This document shows, piece by piece, positions 26,486-35,457 of a stretch of DNA of 64,000 bases (positions are counted from its first letter, which is position 1; every line of letters starts with the position of its first letter). The DNA lies in NCBI GenBank assembly GCA_052384575.1, contig JBQSUQ010000004.1; one strand, given 5' to 3'. The stretch is from JBQSUQ01 sp052384575. Lineage in GTDB: Bacteria > Pseudomonadota > Gammaproteobacteria > Enterobacterales > Pasteurellaceae. The notes beneath the pieces are model-generated. The model was not told the DNA's origin and ran no database searches. It saw nothing but the letters and a program-made list of their open reading frames with translations. The position numbers were made by a program, and so were the translations under genes.

Positions 26486-27127
26486 ATGCGATATTTAGTG
26501 ATTTTATGTCTCTTTTGGTCTGCTCAACTTTGGGCGTTAGAAGAGCAAGCAAATAAAACTGAATTTGAAGATGGCAAAGACTATTTTTCTTATAGCTCGC
26601 CGTTAAATGTGCCTTTGCCACAAGGAAAGGTATTGATTCAGTCTTTTTTTGATTACGATTGCCGCGTTTGTAGTAACACTCAAGATATTTTAACCTTGTA
26701 TCGCGATCTTAACCCAAATAAAGTGGTGCTTGAAGAATTTCCCGTTGCCACCAAGGAATCTTATTTTTCTGCTCAAGTTTTTTCCACATTACAACATTTG
26801 AAACATAATGAGATCGCAGGATTACTATTATTTGAAACGGCTAATGTTGAGCAATTTAAGCATTTGTCCAAATTAGAAAATTTACATGCTTGGCTGGCAG
26901 AACATAAAGTTGACCCATTATCATTCGATAATGTTTTTCATTCTGAGCCTGTGACAAAAGAGGTTAACGCAAGTATTACAAGAACGGAAAAATATGGGGT
27001 GTTTACTTATCCTTTTGTGGTGATCAATGGGCAATATGTGTTGACGAATAGCACCTTGTATAATGATGATTATAGTTTTGCGGTATTAGATTATTTAGTG
27101 AATAAATTAACAATAAAGAGTAAATAA
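26486..27127 (+). CDS. Periplasmic thioredoxin-fold (DsbA-like) protein
   Basis: This is a 213-residue protein with a signal peptide (residues 1-17, ending LWALE) and a CxxC active site, CRVC, within FDYDCRVCSNTQD. YPFVVINGQYV supplies the cis-proline loop. The layout is that of DsbA-family oxidoreductases, but it is shorter than DsbC and lacks a dimerisation domain. Close neighbours recJ (3-base gap) and mtnN (1-base overlap) suggest one transcript. It probably works on periplasmic thiols; whether as oxidase or reductase is not visible. Confidence 0.8.
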   Translation: MRYLVILCLFWSAQLWALEEQANKTEFEDGKDYFSYSSPLNVPLPQGKVLIQSFFDYDCRVCSNTQDILTLYRDLNPNKVVLEEFPVATKESYFSAQVFSTLQHLKHNEIAGLLLFETANVEQFKHLSKLENLHAWLAEHKVDPLSFDNVFHSEPVTKEVNASITRTEKYGVFTYPFVVINGQYVLTNSTLYNDDYSFAVLDYLVNKLTIKSK

Positions 27128-27816
27128 TGAAAATTGGAATTGTTGGTGCAATGGCACAAGAAGTTGAAATGTTATTAAATTTAATGACAGAAAAAACACA
27201 AACTACAGTGGGAAGTGCGGTGATTTTTGAAGGAAAAATTGCGGGTAAATCTGTGGCTTTATTACAATCGGGAATTGGTAAAGTGGCCGCTGCAATTGGT
27301 ACAACTGCGTTATTGCATTTAACTAAACCTGATGTAGTGATTAATACTGGTTCGGCTGGTGGTGTTGCGGAAGGACTGAATATGGGCGATATAGTGATTT
27401 CAACTCATACGGCTTACCATGATGCTGATGTGACTGCTTTTGGCTATGCTAAAGGTCAGCTGCCGAATTGCCCAGCTCGTTTTGCCTCTGATCCTCATTT
27501 AATTGAAGTAGCCGAAAAAATTGCTAAGCAGCAAGGACATCATGTCAAATTAGGTTTGATTTGTTCTGGAGATAGTTTTATTTCTTCGGAGCAAACATTG
27601 CTCCAAATCAAAACGGACTTCCCTGATGTCACAGCAGTAGAAATGGAAGCGGCTGCAATTGCCCAAGTCTGCCATTCTTTTGCTGTGCCTTTTGTGGTTG
27701 TACGTGCAATTTCAGATTCAGGCAATGGCGAAGCGAGTCTTTCGTTTGAAGAATTTTTACCTTTAGCTGCCAAAATGTCATCTCAAATGGTGGTGGGGAT
27801 CCTAGAAACATTATAA
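27127..27816 (+). CDS. mtnN: 5'-methylthioadenosine/S-adenosylhomocysteine nucleosidase
   Basis: MtnN (Pfs) removes adenine from methylthioadenosine and S-adenosylhomocysteine and supplies the precursor of autoinducer-2. The 229-residue protein has the family start MKIGIVGAMAQEVE, the active-site region TGSAGG, the substrate loop SGDSFIS, and EMEAAAIAQVC with AISDSGNGEAS containing the catalytic aspartate. Its start overlaps the previous stop by one base. It ends in a hairpin (27826-27858) shared with the convergent MerR-family gene. Confidence 0.96.
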   Translation: MKIGIVGAMAQEVEMLLNLMTEKTQTTVGSAVIFEGKIAGKSVALLQSGIGKVAAAIGTTALLHLTKPDVVINTGSAGGVAEGLNMGDIVISTHTAYHDADVTAFGYAKGQLPNCPARFASDPHLIEVAEKIAKQQGHHVKLGLICSGDSFISSEQTLLQIKTDFPDVTAVEMEAAAIAQVCHSFAVPFVVVRAISDSGNGEASLSFEEFLPLAAKMSSQMVVGILETL

Positions 27817-27825
27817 TTCAAAAAA

Positions 27826-27858
27826 GTGCGGTTAAAATTTCCCTTATTTTAATCGCAC
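27826..27858. terminator. Bidirectional hairpin between mtnN and the MerR-family gene
   Basis: A 13-bp stem with one G-U pair (27826-27838 with 27846-27858) has a 7-base loop. The left arm contains an uptake signal (27824-27832). The right arm is the last codons of the MerR-family gene, so only one true uptake signal is used. Confidence 0.7.
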
Positions 27859-28248
27859 AAATCTACTGTGTTTCAATAGCGTACTCATAGCATTTTGTCC
27901 TTCAGCCTCTAAGCATTTTCTTTTTAATTCAATCAATTCCATACGCAAATGATCTAATTCATGAATCCGTTTCGCAATATCCTTGATATGTCTATCAAGT
28001 AATAGATTTATTTCTTGGGTTTGCTCAGCCGTGGCGTTATCCAAACTGAGTAATTGACGGATTTCAGCTAAAGAAATATCCAAAGTACGACAATAACAAA
28101 TAAATGCAAGACGTTGTAAATGTTCGTTCGTATAGGTGCGGTAATTATTGCTGCTGCGCTGTGCTGGTTGGAGCAGTCCTTGTTTTTCATAAAAACGGAT
28201 GGTTTCCACTGTGCAACCAGTGGTTTTGGCGAGTTGTCCAATTCTCAT
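27844..28248 (-). CDS. MerR-family transcriptional regulator (CadR/PbrR-like)
   Basis: This 134-residue regulator has an N-terminal winged helix-turn-helix (MRIGQLAKTTGCTVETIRFY) and a dimerisation coiled coil. The overall pattern is that of Cd/Pb-responsive CadR/PbrR, including the region around RKCLEAEG. Of the three metal-binding cysteines of that group, only one equivalent is clear; the position before it and the one after (Asn in GQNAMS) are lost. The metal response may therefore be changed or absent. It diverges from metC, with an internal palindrome in the 106-base gap, and may regulate itself or metC. No metal transporter is adjacent. Confidence 0.8.
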   Translation of the reverse strand: MRIGQLAKTTGCTVETIRFYEKQGLLQPAQRSSNNYRTYTNEHLQRLAFICYCRTLDISLAEIRQLLSLDNATAEQTQEINLLLDRHIKDIAKRIHELDHLRMELIELKRKCLEAEGQNAMSTLLKHSRFVRLK

Positions 28249-28259
28249 ATTTTGTTAAA

Positions 28260-28271
28260 TCATCATGATGA
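28260..28271. promoter_or_regulatory. Palindrome upstream of the MerR-family gene
   Basis: TCATCATGATGA is a perfect 12-base palindrome, 12 bases before the regulator start and 84 before that of metC. It is a candidate operator for the MerR-family protein; nothing else supports this. Confidence 0.3.
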
Positions 28272-28278
28272 GCAAGAG

Positions 28279-28306
28279 TTGATCAATATGCCTATTAGAC
28301 TATAAT
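28279..28306 (+). promoter_or_regulatory. Probable sigma-70 promoter of metC
   Basis: TTGATC (28279-28284) and the consensus TATAAT (28301-28306) are separated by 16 bases. This predicts a leader of about 42 bases before the metC ATG at 28355. Confidence 0.6.
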
Positions 28307-28354
28307 TTATGAAATAATTGCAATGGAACTTGCGTAAATAATATGAGGAAAAGA

Positions 28355-29545
28355 ATGAAAAAACAGGCATTAGCGACCACTTTAGTTCATGCTGGACGAC
28401 ATAAACGTGTCACTCAAGGTAGTGTCAACCCTGTTGTGCAACGCGCTTCTTCTTTAGTATTCGACAGTATAGAGGATAAAAAGCAAGCAACAATCAAACG
28501 TGCGCAGCAAGCATTGTTTTATGGGCGTAGAGGTACATTAACACATTTTGCTTTGCAAGATTTAATGTGCGAAATGGAAGAGGGGGCTGGTTGCTATTTA
28601 TATCCTTGTGGTGCTGCAGCTGTTACAAATAGCATTTTAGCTTTCGTCAAAACAGGTGATCATGTTCTTATGTCGGGAGCAGCTTATGAGCCAACACAGG
28701 ATTTTTGCAATCATGTATTGAAACGTATGGGCGTGGAAGTGACTTATTATGATCCTATGTCGGGAGCGGATATTGCAAAATTGATGCAAAAAAATACTGC
28801 AGTTGTGTTTTTAGAAACACCTAGTTCGTTAACAATGGAAGTGCCTGATGTTCCGGCTATTGTGCAAGCAGTGAGACAGATTAATCCTGAAGTGGTGATT
28901 ATGGCGGATAACACTTGGAGTGCGGGAGTTTTATTTAAGGCATTATCTTTTGGCATAGATATTTCTATCCAAGCAGGAACCAAATATTTGGTGGGGCATT
29001 CTGATGCCATGATTGGTACTGCAGTAGCGAATGCACGTTGCTGGGATCAGCTTCGAGAAAATAGTTATTTAATGGGACAAATGGTTGATGCTGATACAGC
29101 TTATACGACGGCGCGCGGTATTCGTACTTTATCTGTACGACTTAAACAACATCAAGAAAGCAGCATTGTCATTGCAAATTGGTTAGCCGAGCAACCAGAA
29201 GTAAAAGCGGTCTATCATCCTGCTTTAGTGTCTTGTCCTGGACATGAATTCTTTGTTCGAGATTTTAGTGGATGCTCAGGTTTATTTTCTTTTGAATTGA
29301 AACAAAAATTAACAACTGAACAACTTTCCGCATTTATGGACAATTTCCAATTGTTCTCTATGGCATATTCTTGGGGTGGTTTTGAAAGTTTAATTTTATA
29401 TAATCAACCTGAAGAAATTGCTAAAATCCGTCCGAATATTGACCGCACTTTAACCGGCACCCTGATTCGATTACACATTGGTTTTGAAGCGGTCGATGAA
29501 TTAATTGCAGATTTGAAAGCTGGATTGGCACGATTAAATTTATAA
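28355..29545 (+). CDS. metC: Cystathionine beta-lyase
   Basis: MetC cleaves cystathionine to homocysteine, pyruvate and ammonia in methionine synthesis. The 396-residue PLP enzyme has FYGRRGTLTHFALQ, the PLP-binding stretch SIQAGTKYLVGHSDAMIG with its Schiff-base lysine, and SYSWGGFESL near the end. Length and sequence track E. coli MetC (395 residues). ATG 28355 follows GAGGA; the in-frame ATG at 28343 overlaps that site and is less likely. The gene stands alone between the MerR-family regulator and the pts operon. Confidence 0.95.
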   Translation: MKKQALATTLVHAGRHKRVTQGSVNPVVQRASSLVFDSIEDKKQATIKRAQQALFYGRRGTLTHFALQDLMCEMEEGAGCYLYPCGAAAVTNSILAFVKTGDHVLMSGAAYEPTQDFCNHVLKRMGVEVTYYDPMSGADIAKLMQKNTAVVFLETPSSLTMEVPDVPAIVQAVRQINPEVVIMADNTWSAGVLFKALSFGIDISIQAGTKYLVGHSDAMIGTAVANARCWDQLRENSYLMGQMVDADTAYTTARGIRTLSVRLKQHQESSIVIANWLAEQPEVKAVYHPALVSCPGHEFFVRDFSGCSGLFSFELKQKLTTEQLSAFMDNFQLFSMAYSWGGFESLILYNQPEEIAKIRPNIDRTLTGTLIRLHIGFEAVDELIADLKAGLARLNL

Positions 29546-29661
29546 AAATATTATGAAAATGTTAAAATTTGATTATTAATTGCTCAATCTACCTCTTTTT
29601 ATTTGTTTTTTTGAATTTTGGCGTGCTTCAATTTCATTAATGACTTAGAATATAACAAGTT

Positions 29662-29690
29662 AAAGGCTTATTTAAACTGAGTAAGCTTTA
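29662..29690 (+). other. Leader hairpin upstream of ptsH
   Basis: The arms 29662-29670 and 29682-29690 can pair with one G-U. The hairpin sits just before the ptsH ribosome-binding region (GAGG near 29711). A TATAAC at 29651-29656 could be the -10 element. Function unknown. Confidence 0.3.
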
Positions 29691-29720
29691 GTCTTTGAAA
29701 CCTAAAATAGAGGATTTATT

Positions 29721-29978
29721 ATGTACTCAAAAGATGTTGAAATTACAGCTCCTAGCGGTTTACACACTCGTCCAGCAGCACAATTTGTAAAGGAAGCAAA
29801 AGCATTTGCATCTGATATTACTGTGACTTCTGCTGGTAAAAGTGCTAGTGCGAAAAGCTTATTTAAGTTACAAACTTTAGGTTTAACCCAAGGTACAGTA
29901 ATTACTATTTCTGCTGAAGGTGAAGATGAGCAAGCCGCTGTAGAGCACTTAGTTGCATTAGTACCTACTTTAGAATAA
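29721..29978 (+). CDS. ptsH: Phosphocarrier protein HPr
   Basis: HPr carries phosphate from enzyme I to the sugar-specific EIIA proteins. The 85-residue protein has the active-site His15 in SGLHTRPAA and the Ser46 region KSASAKSLFKLQ. AGAGGA precedes the ATG. It opens the classical ptsH-ptsI-crr operon, with 102 bases to ptsI. Confidence 0.98.
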   Translation: MYSKDVEITAPSGLHTRPAAQFVKEAKAFASDITVTSAGKSASAKSLFKLQTLGLTQGTVITISAEGEDEQAAVEHLVALVPTLE

Positions 29979-30080
29979 CTATTCTCTAACCATAAAGCGC
30001 AATTTTGATCATATATATGACGAAAGCGGTGTTTTATGGTTATTTATTTTTTGTACCCCATTCAATTTAGAAGGTGAATT

Positions 30081-31808
30081 ATGATTTCAGGAATTCTAGC
30101 TTCTCCAGGCATCGTTTTAGGTAAAGCACTTGTTCTTAAAGAAGAAAAAATTGTGCTTGATACAAGCAAAATCACAGATGAACAAGTTGATACAGAAATT
30201 GCTCGTTTTTATGATGGACGTAAAGCAGCAGTTGAACAATTAAGCTCAATTCGCGATCGTGCATTAAAAACATTAGGTGAAGACAAAGCGGAAATCTTTG
30301 AAGGTCACTTAATGATTTTAGAAGATGAAGAATTAGAAGAAGAAATTATTGATTATCTTCGTACCCATAAAGTGAATGCTGCCGTCGCTGCAAGCAAAAT
30401 TATTGATCAGCAAGTTGCTGTTTTATCAGATATTGATGATGAATATTTAAAAGAACGTGCCGGTGATATTCGTGATATTGGTAATCGTCTAGTCAAAAAT
30501 ATTTTAGGTATGAATATTATTGATTTAGGGGATATTAATGAGGAAGTGATTTTAGTTGCTTACGATTTAACACCATCTGAAACTGCACAATTAAATTTAG
30601 ATAAAGTGCTTGGTTTTGTGACAGATATTGGCGGTCGTACATCCCATACTTCTATCATGGCGCGTTCATTAGAGTTACCAGCAATTGTTGGTACAAATAA
30701 TGTTACTGAATTAGTAAAATCAGGTGATATGTTGATTTTAGATGCGGTTAATAATGAAGTTCATATTAATCCAAGTGAAGAAAAAATCACCGCACTTAAA
30801 GTAGCTCAAGAAAAATTAGCACAAGAAAAAGCTGAATTAGCGAAATTAAAAGATTTACCTGCGGTAACAACTGATGGTCATCAAGTTGATGTGGTAGCGA
30901 ATGTTGGGACGATTCGTGATTGCGATGGTGCGCATCGTAATGGAGCTGAAGGTATTGGTTTATATCGTACAGAATTTTTATTCATGGATCGCGATGCGTT
31001 ACCAACTGAAGAAGAACAATTCTTAGCTTATAAAGAAGTTGTTGAAGCAATGAATGGTCGTATCGTTATTTTACGTACCATGGATATTGGTGGTGACAAA
31101 GAATTACCATATTTAAATTTACCAAAAGAAATGAACCCATTCTTAGGATGGCGTGCAATTCGTATTGCTTTAGATCGTCGAGAAATCTTAAATGCACAAT
31201 TAAGAGCAGTATTGAGAGCGTCAGCCTTTGGTAAATTGGCAATGATGTTCCCGATGATTATTTCTGTAGAAGAGATTCGCCAATTGAAAGAAATTCTTGA
31301 AACCTTGAAGCAAGAATTACGTAACGAAGGCAAAGCATTTGATGAAAATATTCAAATTGGTGTAATGGTGGAAACCCCATCTGCTGCAGTAAATGCAAAA
31401 TTCTTAGCGAAAGAAGTGGATTTCTTCAGTATTGGTACCAATGACTTAACACAATATACTTTAGCAGTGGATCGCGGCAACGAAATGATTTCACATTTAT
31501 ATAATCCGTTATCTCCTTCAGTGTTAAATTTAATTAAACAAGTGATTGATGCTTCACATTCTGAAGGTAAATGGACTGGTATGTGTGGTGAATTAGCCGG
31601 TGATGAACGTGCAACTGTTTTACTGCTTGGTATGGGCTTGAATGAGTTTAGTATGAGTGCGATGTCTATACCTCGTATTAAGAAAATCATTCGTAATGTA
31701 ACTTATCAAGAAGCAAAAGAATTAGCAGAAAAAGCGTTGCAATTACCAACTGCTTCAGAAATTGCTCAATTAGTTGACGATTTTTTACACCAAAAAGCAT
31801 TTAATTAA
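30081..31808 (+). CDS. ptsI: PTS enzyme I
   Basis: Enzyme I takes phosphate from phosphoenolpyruvate and passes it to HPr. The 575 residues equal the E. coli length. The phosphorylated His189 lies in GGRTSHTSIMARS. The PEP-binding C-terminal half contains FLFMDRDALPTEEEQ, DIGGDKELPYL, SIGTNDLTQYTLAVDR and the catalytic cysteine in GMCGELAGDE. An AAGGTG ribosome-binding site precedes the ATG. Confidence 0.98.
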   Translation: MISGILASPGIVLGKALVLKEEKIVLDTSKITDEQVDTEIARFYDGRKAAVEQLSSIRDRALKTLGEDKAEIFEGHLMILEDEELEEEIIDYLRTHKVNAAVAASKIIDQQVAVLSDIDDEYLKERAGDIRDIGNRLVKNILGMNIIDLGDINEEVILVAYDLTPSETAQLNLDKVLGFVTDIGGRTSHTSIMARSLELPAIVGTNNVTELVKSGDMLILDAVNNEVHINPSEEKITALKVAQEKLAQEKAELAKLKDLPAVTTDGHQVDVVANVGTIRDCDGAHRNGAEGIGLYRTEFLFMDRDALPTEEEQFLAYKEVVEAMNGRIVILRTMDIGGDKELPYLNLPKEMNPFLGWRAIRIALDRREILNAQLRAVLRASAFGKLAMMFPMIISVEEIRQLKEILETLKQELRNEGKAFDENIQIGVMVETPSAAVNAKFLAKEVDFFSIGTNDLTQYTLAVDRGNEMISHLYNPLSPSVLNLIKQVIDASHSEGKWTGMCGELAGDERATVLLLGMGLNEFSMSAMSIPRIKKIIRNVTYQEAKELAEKALQLPTASEIAQLVDDFLHQKAFN

Positions 31809-31874
31809 ATACAAGGCAGAAATTTTACGTTAGAATACGTAAGATTTCTGTTTATCATTTTTAGGAGAGTAAAA

Positions 31875-32375
31875 ATGGGATTTTTTGATAAATTATTTGG
31901 TGCTAAAGAAAGCAAGGCAGTTGAAGTGAAAATTTATGCACCACTTTCAGGGGAAATTGTTGATATTGAAGATGTACCAGATGTGGTTTTCTCTGAAAAA
32001 ATCGTTGGAGATGGTGTTGCTATTCGTCCAAATGGCAATAAAATTGTCGCTCCTATTGATGGTGTGATTGGCAAAATTTTTGAAACTAACCATGCTTTTT
32101 CAATGGAATCCAAAGAAGGTGTTGAGTTATTTGTTCACTTTGGTATTGATACAGTTGAATTAAAAGGTGAAGGTTTCACAAGAGTAGCCCAGGAAGGACA
32201 AGAAGTTAAATGCGGTGATACAGTTCTTGAATTCGATTTGTCTTTATTAGAACAAAAAGCGAAATCTGTATTAACACCAATTGTCATTTCAAATATGGAT
32301 GAAATTAGTAACATTACTAAGCATACAGGTGAAGTTGTTGCTGGTGAATCTGTCGTCTTAGTATTGAAAAAATAA
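31875..32375 (+). CDS. crr: PTS glucose-type EIIA component (Crr)
   Basis: EIIA-Glc relays phosphate to sugar permeases and, by its phosphorylation state, controls adenylate cyclase and permeases. The 166-residue protein has the two active-site histidines His73 and His88 (TNHAFSM and LFVHFG). AGGAGAG precedes the ATG. In Haemophilus it also feeds cAMP control of competence, so it bears on the uptake signals scattered here. It is followed by a strong terminator. Confidence 0.97.
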   Translation: MGFFDKLFGAKESKAVEVKIYAPLSGEIVDIEDVPDVVFSEKIVGDGVAIRPNGNKIVAPIDGVIGKIFETNHAFSMESKEGVELFVHFGIDTVELKGEGFTRVAQEGQEVKCGDTVLEFDLSLLEQKAKSVLTPIVISNMDEISNITKHTGEVVAGESVVLVLKK

Positions 32376-32384
32376 TGATTTTAT

Positions 32385-32410
32385 AAAAAGCTCGCTTTGG
32401 CGAGCTTTTT
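32385..32410 (+). terminator. Terminator after crr
   Basis: An 11-bp stem (32385-32395 with 32400-32410) with loop TTTG runs into a T-rich tail. It ends the pts operon. Confidence 0.9.
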
Positions 32411-32706
32411 TATTCTTTTTAATTTAATTTTCTGAATTTGTCGTTATACCAGTTAGTATTTTTAGTCAAAATACAGCACTTTATAGTAAAAGTGCGGTCA
32501 AAATTTTAGACAAAATCAGGAAAAGTAAAAATAATGTTAATTTTTCCTATCTTTGACTAAAAAAATCTAATAAAATTTACAGAATTTGTTTGTGTGGCTG
32601 GAAGTAAGTCTTTCATTCATTCAACAGTATAAGAATTTAGTTATCAATTCGTTGTTTAACCTAAGGTTAAACGTATTTTATTCATTTACTAAATAAGGAA
32701 AAGACT
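32411..32706. other. Upstream region of aceE
   Basis: With the crr terminator this makes up the only stretch over 300 bases without a gene. It contains one uptake signal (32490-32498), AT-rich sequence, a 19-base palindrome at 32654-32672 and the aceE ribosome-binding site (AAGGAAAAG near 32696). I see no open frame or RNA gene in it. Confidence 0.6.
32654..32672. promoter_or_regulatory. Palindromic operator candidate upstream of aceE
   Basis: GTTTAACCTAAGGTTAAAC is an inverted repeat of 9 bp around one central base, 35 bases before the aceE ATG. It does not match the PdhR box (ATTGGT-N3-ACCAAT) of E. coli. Its exact symmetry and position fit an operator or a 5'-UTR hairpin for the pyruvate dehydrogenase operon. 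Confidence 0.5.
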
Positions 32707-35364
32707 ATGTCAGATATCGTGAAGAATGACGTAGATCCAATCGAAACTCAAGATTGGCTATTAGCTATTGATTCAATTATTCGTGAAGAAGGAACTGAGC
32801 GTGCGCAATTTATTATCGAGCAGTTAATGCAGCATGCACGTACTCAAGCTGTTTCATTACCAATGGGGATTACAACTGATTATGTAAATACTATCCCTGT
32901 TTCTGAACAACCGACTTATCCGGGTGATAAAGCTATTGAGCGTCGTATTCGTTCTGCGGTACGTTGGAATGCAATTGCAATGGTTCTACGTAGTCAGAAA
33001 AAAGATCTTGATCTTGGCGGACATATTTCAACTTTCCAAGCAGCAGCAACGATGTATGAAGTTTGTTATAACCACTTCTTCAAGGCTGCAACAGAAAAAG
33101 ATGGCGGTGACTTAATTTATTCTCAAGGTCATGCTGCACCAGGACTTTATGCTCGTGCTTATCTTGAGGGCCGTTTAACAGAAGAACAAATGGATAATTT
33201 CCGCCAAGAAGCGTTTGTTGATGGTTTATCTTCTTACCCGCATCCAAAATTAATGCCTGAATTCTGGCAATTTTCAACCGTATCTATGGGGTTAGGTCCT
33301 GTAAATGCGATTTATCAAGCCCGTTTCTTAAAATATTTACATAACCGCGGTATTAAAGATACAACAGGTCAAAAAGTGTATGCTTTCTTAGGCGATGGTG
33401 AGATGGATGAAATCGAGTCTAAAGGTGGATTACTTTTAGCTTCTCGTGAAAATTTAGATAACTTAATTTTCGTAATTAGTTGTAACCTGCAACGTTTAGA
33501 TGGCCCAGTAAATGGTAACGGTAAAATTGTTCAAGAATTAGAAGGTTTATTTACTGGTGCTGGTTGGGAAGTTATCAAAGTACTATGGGGTAGCAACTGG
33601 GATAAATTATTTGCTAAAGATACAACAGGTAAATTAGCTCAATTGATGATGGAAGTGGTTGATGGTGACTACTTAACATTTAAATCCAAAAATGGTGCTT
33701 ATGTTCGTGAACATTTCTTTGGTCGTTATCCAGAAACCTCAGCATTAGTTGCAGATATGACTGATGATGAAATTTGGGCATTACGTCGTGGTGGTCATGA
33801 TAGCGAGAAAATGTTTGCTGCATTTGAACGTGCACAGAAATCAAACAAACCAGTTGTTATCTTAGCTCAATTAATTAAAGGTTATAAGATTCCTGAAGCG
33901 GAAAGTAAAAACATTGCTCACCAATCTAAGAAAATGTCATTAGAGAGCTTAAAAGGTTTCCGCGATCATTTCCATTTACCATTAACAGACGAGCAAGTTG
34001 AGAACTTAGAATATATCAAATTTGCAGAAGGATCTGATGAATACAACTATATTCATGGTCATCGTAAAGCATTAAATGGTTACGTTCCTGCTCGTAAGCC
34101 TAAGTTTACTGTTGAATATAAAGTGCCTGCATTGTCTGAGTTCCAAGCATTATTAGAGGAACAACCTCGTGGTATTTCAACAACAATGGCGTTCTCTCGT
34201 GTGTTAAATACGCTATTAAAAGATAAAAATATTGGTAAAACCATCGTACCTATTATTGCGGATGAAGCTCGTACTTTCGGTATGGAAGGTTTATTCCGTC
34301 AAATTGGTATTTACAATCCACATGGTCAAAACTATGTACCTTCAGATCGTGATTTAGTTGCTTACTACCGCGAAGCGATTGATGGGCAAGTTTTACAAGA
34401 AGGTATCAATGAGTTAGGTGCAACTTCATCTTGGGTTGCTGCTGCAACTTCATACTCAGTGAATAACCAACCGATGATCCCATTCTTTATTTACTACTCA
34501 ATGTTTGGTTTCCAACGTGTAGGCGATATGATGTGGTTAGCGGGCGACCAATTAGCACGTGGCTTTATGATTGGTGGTACTTCTGGTCGTACAACATTAA
34601 ATGGTGAAGGTTTACAACACGAAGATGGTCACAGCCATATCCAAGCGGGTGTTATTCCTAACTGTGTAACCTATGATCCAGCATTTGCTTATGAAGTTGC
34701 AGTTGTTGTTCAAGATGGTATTGAGCGTATGTATGGTGAGAAACAAGAAGACGTGTTCTACTACATTACGACCTTGAATGAAATTACAGAACAACCAGCA
34801 ATGCCTGCAGGTGCAGAAGAGGGTATTCGTAAAGGTTTATACAAATTCGAAACCGTTGAAGGTAAAGGTAAAGGTCATGTTCAGTTATTAGGTTCTGGTG
34901 CAATTATGCGTCATGTTCGTGCAGCAGCTCAAATTTTAGCGAATGATTATGGCGTAACCGCAGATGTATTCTCTGCGCCGTCTTTCAATGAATTAGCGCG
35001 TGATGGTCATGATGCTGCTCGTTGGAATTTATTACACCCAACTGAAACGCCACGAGTTCCTTATGTTGCTCAAGTATTAGCGGATTTACCAACAGTTGCT
35101 TCTACTGACTATATGAAACTTTATGCAGATCAAATTCGCGCATTTGTACCAAGCAAACATTACCATGTATTAGGAACTGATGGCTTTGGTCGTTCAGATA
35201 GTCGTGATAACTTACGCGAACACTTTGAAGTGAACGAATATTATGTGGTTGTAGCGGCATTATCTCAATTAGCGAAAGAAGGTGTTGTGTCAACACAGGT
35301 TGTTGCTGATGCGATTGCTAAATTTGGCTTAAATGTAGATCGTATTAATCCGTTATACGCATAA
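32707..35364 (+). CDS. aceE: Pyruvate dehydrogenase E1 component
   Basis: AceE decarboxylates pyruvate with thiamine diphosphate and transfers the acetyl group to the lipoyl domains of AceF. The 885-residue homodimeric type is close to E. coli (887). The ThDP/Mg motif GDGEMDE followed by SCNLQRLDGPVNGN is clear, as is the N-terminal SQGHAAPGLYARAYLEGRL. It is the first gene of aceE-aceF-lpdA. The 93-base gap to aceF contains two hairpins. Confidence 0.98.
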   Translation: MSDIVKNDVDPIETQDWLLAIDSIIREEGTERAQFIIEQLMQHARTQAVSLPMGITTDYVNTIPVSEQPTYPGDKAIERRIRSAVRWNAIAMVLRSQKKDLDLGGHISTFQAAATMYEVCYNHFFKAATEKDGGDLIYSQGHAAPGLYARAYLEGRLTEEQMDNFRQEAFVDGLSSYPHPKLMPEFWQFSTVSMGLGPVNAIYQARFLKYLHNRGIKDTTGQKVYAFLGDGEMDEIESKGGLLLASRENLDNLIFVISCNLQRLDGPVNGNGKIVQELEGLFTGAGWEVIKVLWGSNWDKLFAKDTTGKLAQLMMEVVDGDYLTFKSKNGAYVREHFFGRYPETSALVADMTDDEIWALRRGGHDSEKMFAAFERAQKSNKPVVILAQLIKGYKIPEAESKNIAHQSKKMSLESLKGFRDHFHLPLTDEQVENLEYIKFAEGSDEYNYIHGHRKALNGYVPARKPKFTVEYKVPALSEFQALLEEQPRGISTTMAFSRVLNTLLKDKNIGKTIVPIIADEARTFGMEGLFRQIGIYNPHGQNYVPSDRDLVAYYREAIDGQVLQEGINELGATSSWVAAATSYSVNNQPMIPFFIYYSMFGFQRVGDMMWLAGDQLARGFMIGGTSGRTTLNGEGLQHEDGHSHIQAGVIPNCVTYDPAFAYEVAVVVQDGIERMYGEKQEDVFYYITTLNEITEQPAMPAGAEEGIRKGLYKFETVEGKGKGHVQLLGSGAIMRHVRAAAQILANDYGVTADVFSAPSFNELARDGHDAARWNLLHPTETPRVPYVAQVLADLPTVASTDYMKLYADQIRAFVPSKHYHVLGTDGFGRSDSRDNLREHFEVNEYYVVVAALSQLAKEGVVSTQVVADAIAKFGLNVDRINPLYA

Positions 35365-35377
35365 TTTAAGTGAAATC

Positions 35378-35397
35378 ATCGAACACAGTTGTTCGAT
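35378..35397 (+). other. First hairpin between aceE and aceF
   Basis: An 8-bp perfect stem (35378-35385 with 35390-35397) with loop CAGT lies 13 bases after the aceE stop. Without a T-run it is more likely an mRNA stability or processing element than a terminator. Confidence 0.5.
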
Positions 35398-35408
35398 AAT
35401 AAAGAAGT

Positions 35409-35426
35409 GGGTGCATAAACGCACCC
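35409..35426 (+). other. Second hairpin between aceE and aceF
   Basis: A 6-bp GC-rich stem (35409-35414 with 35421-35426) with loop ATAAAC sits about 30 bases before the aceF ATG. It is a probable element in adjusting E1 to E2 expression. Confidence 0.45.
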
Positions 35427-35457
35427 CTAACCTGATTTCAAAGAAAGGATAATTAAA

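Noticed and set aside
32411..32653. Small RNA or short gene upstream of aceE
   Set aside because: No convincing promoter-terminator pair or ribosome-binding site with a frame was found.
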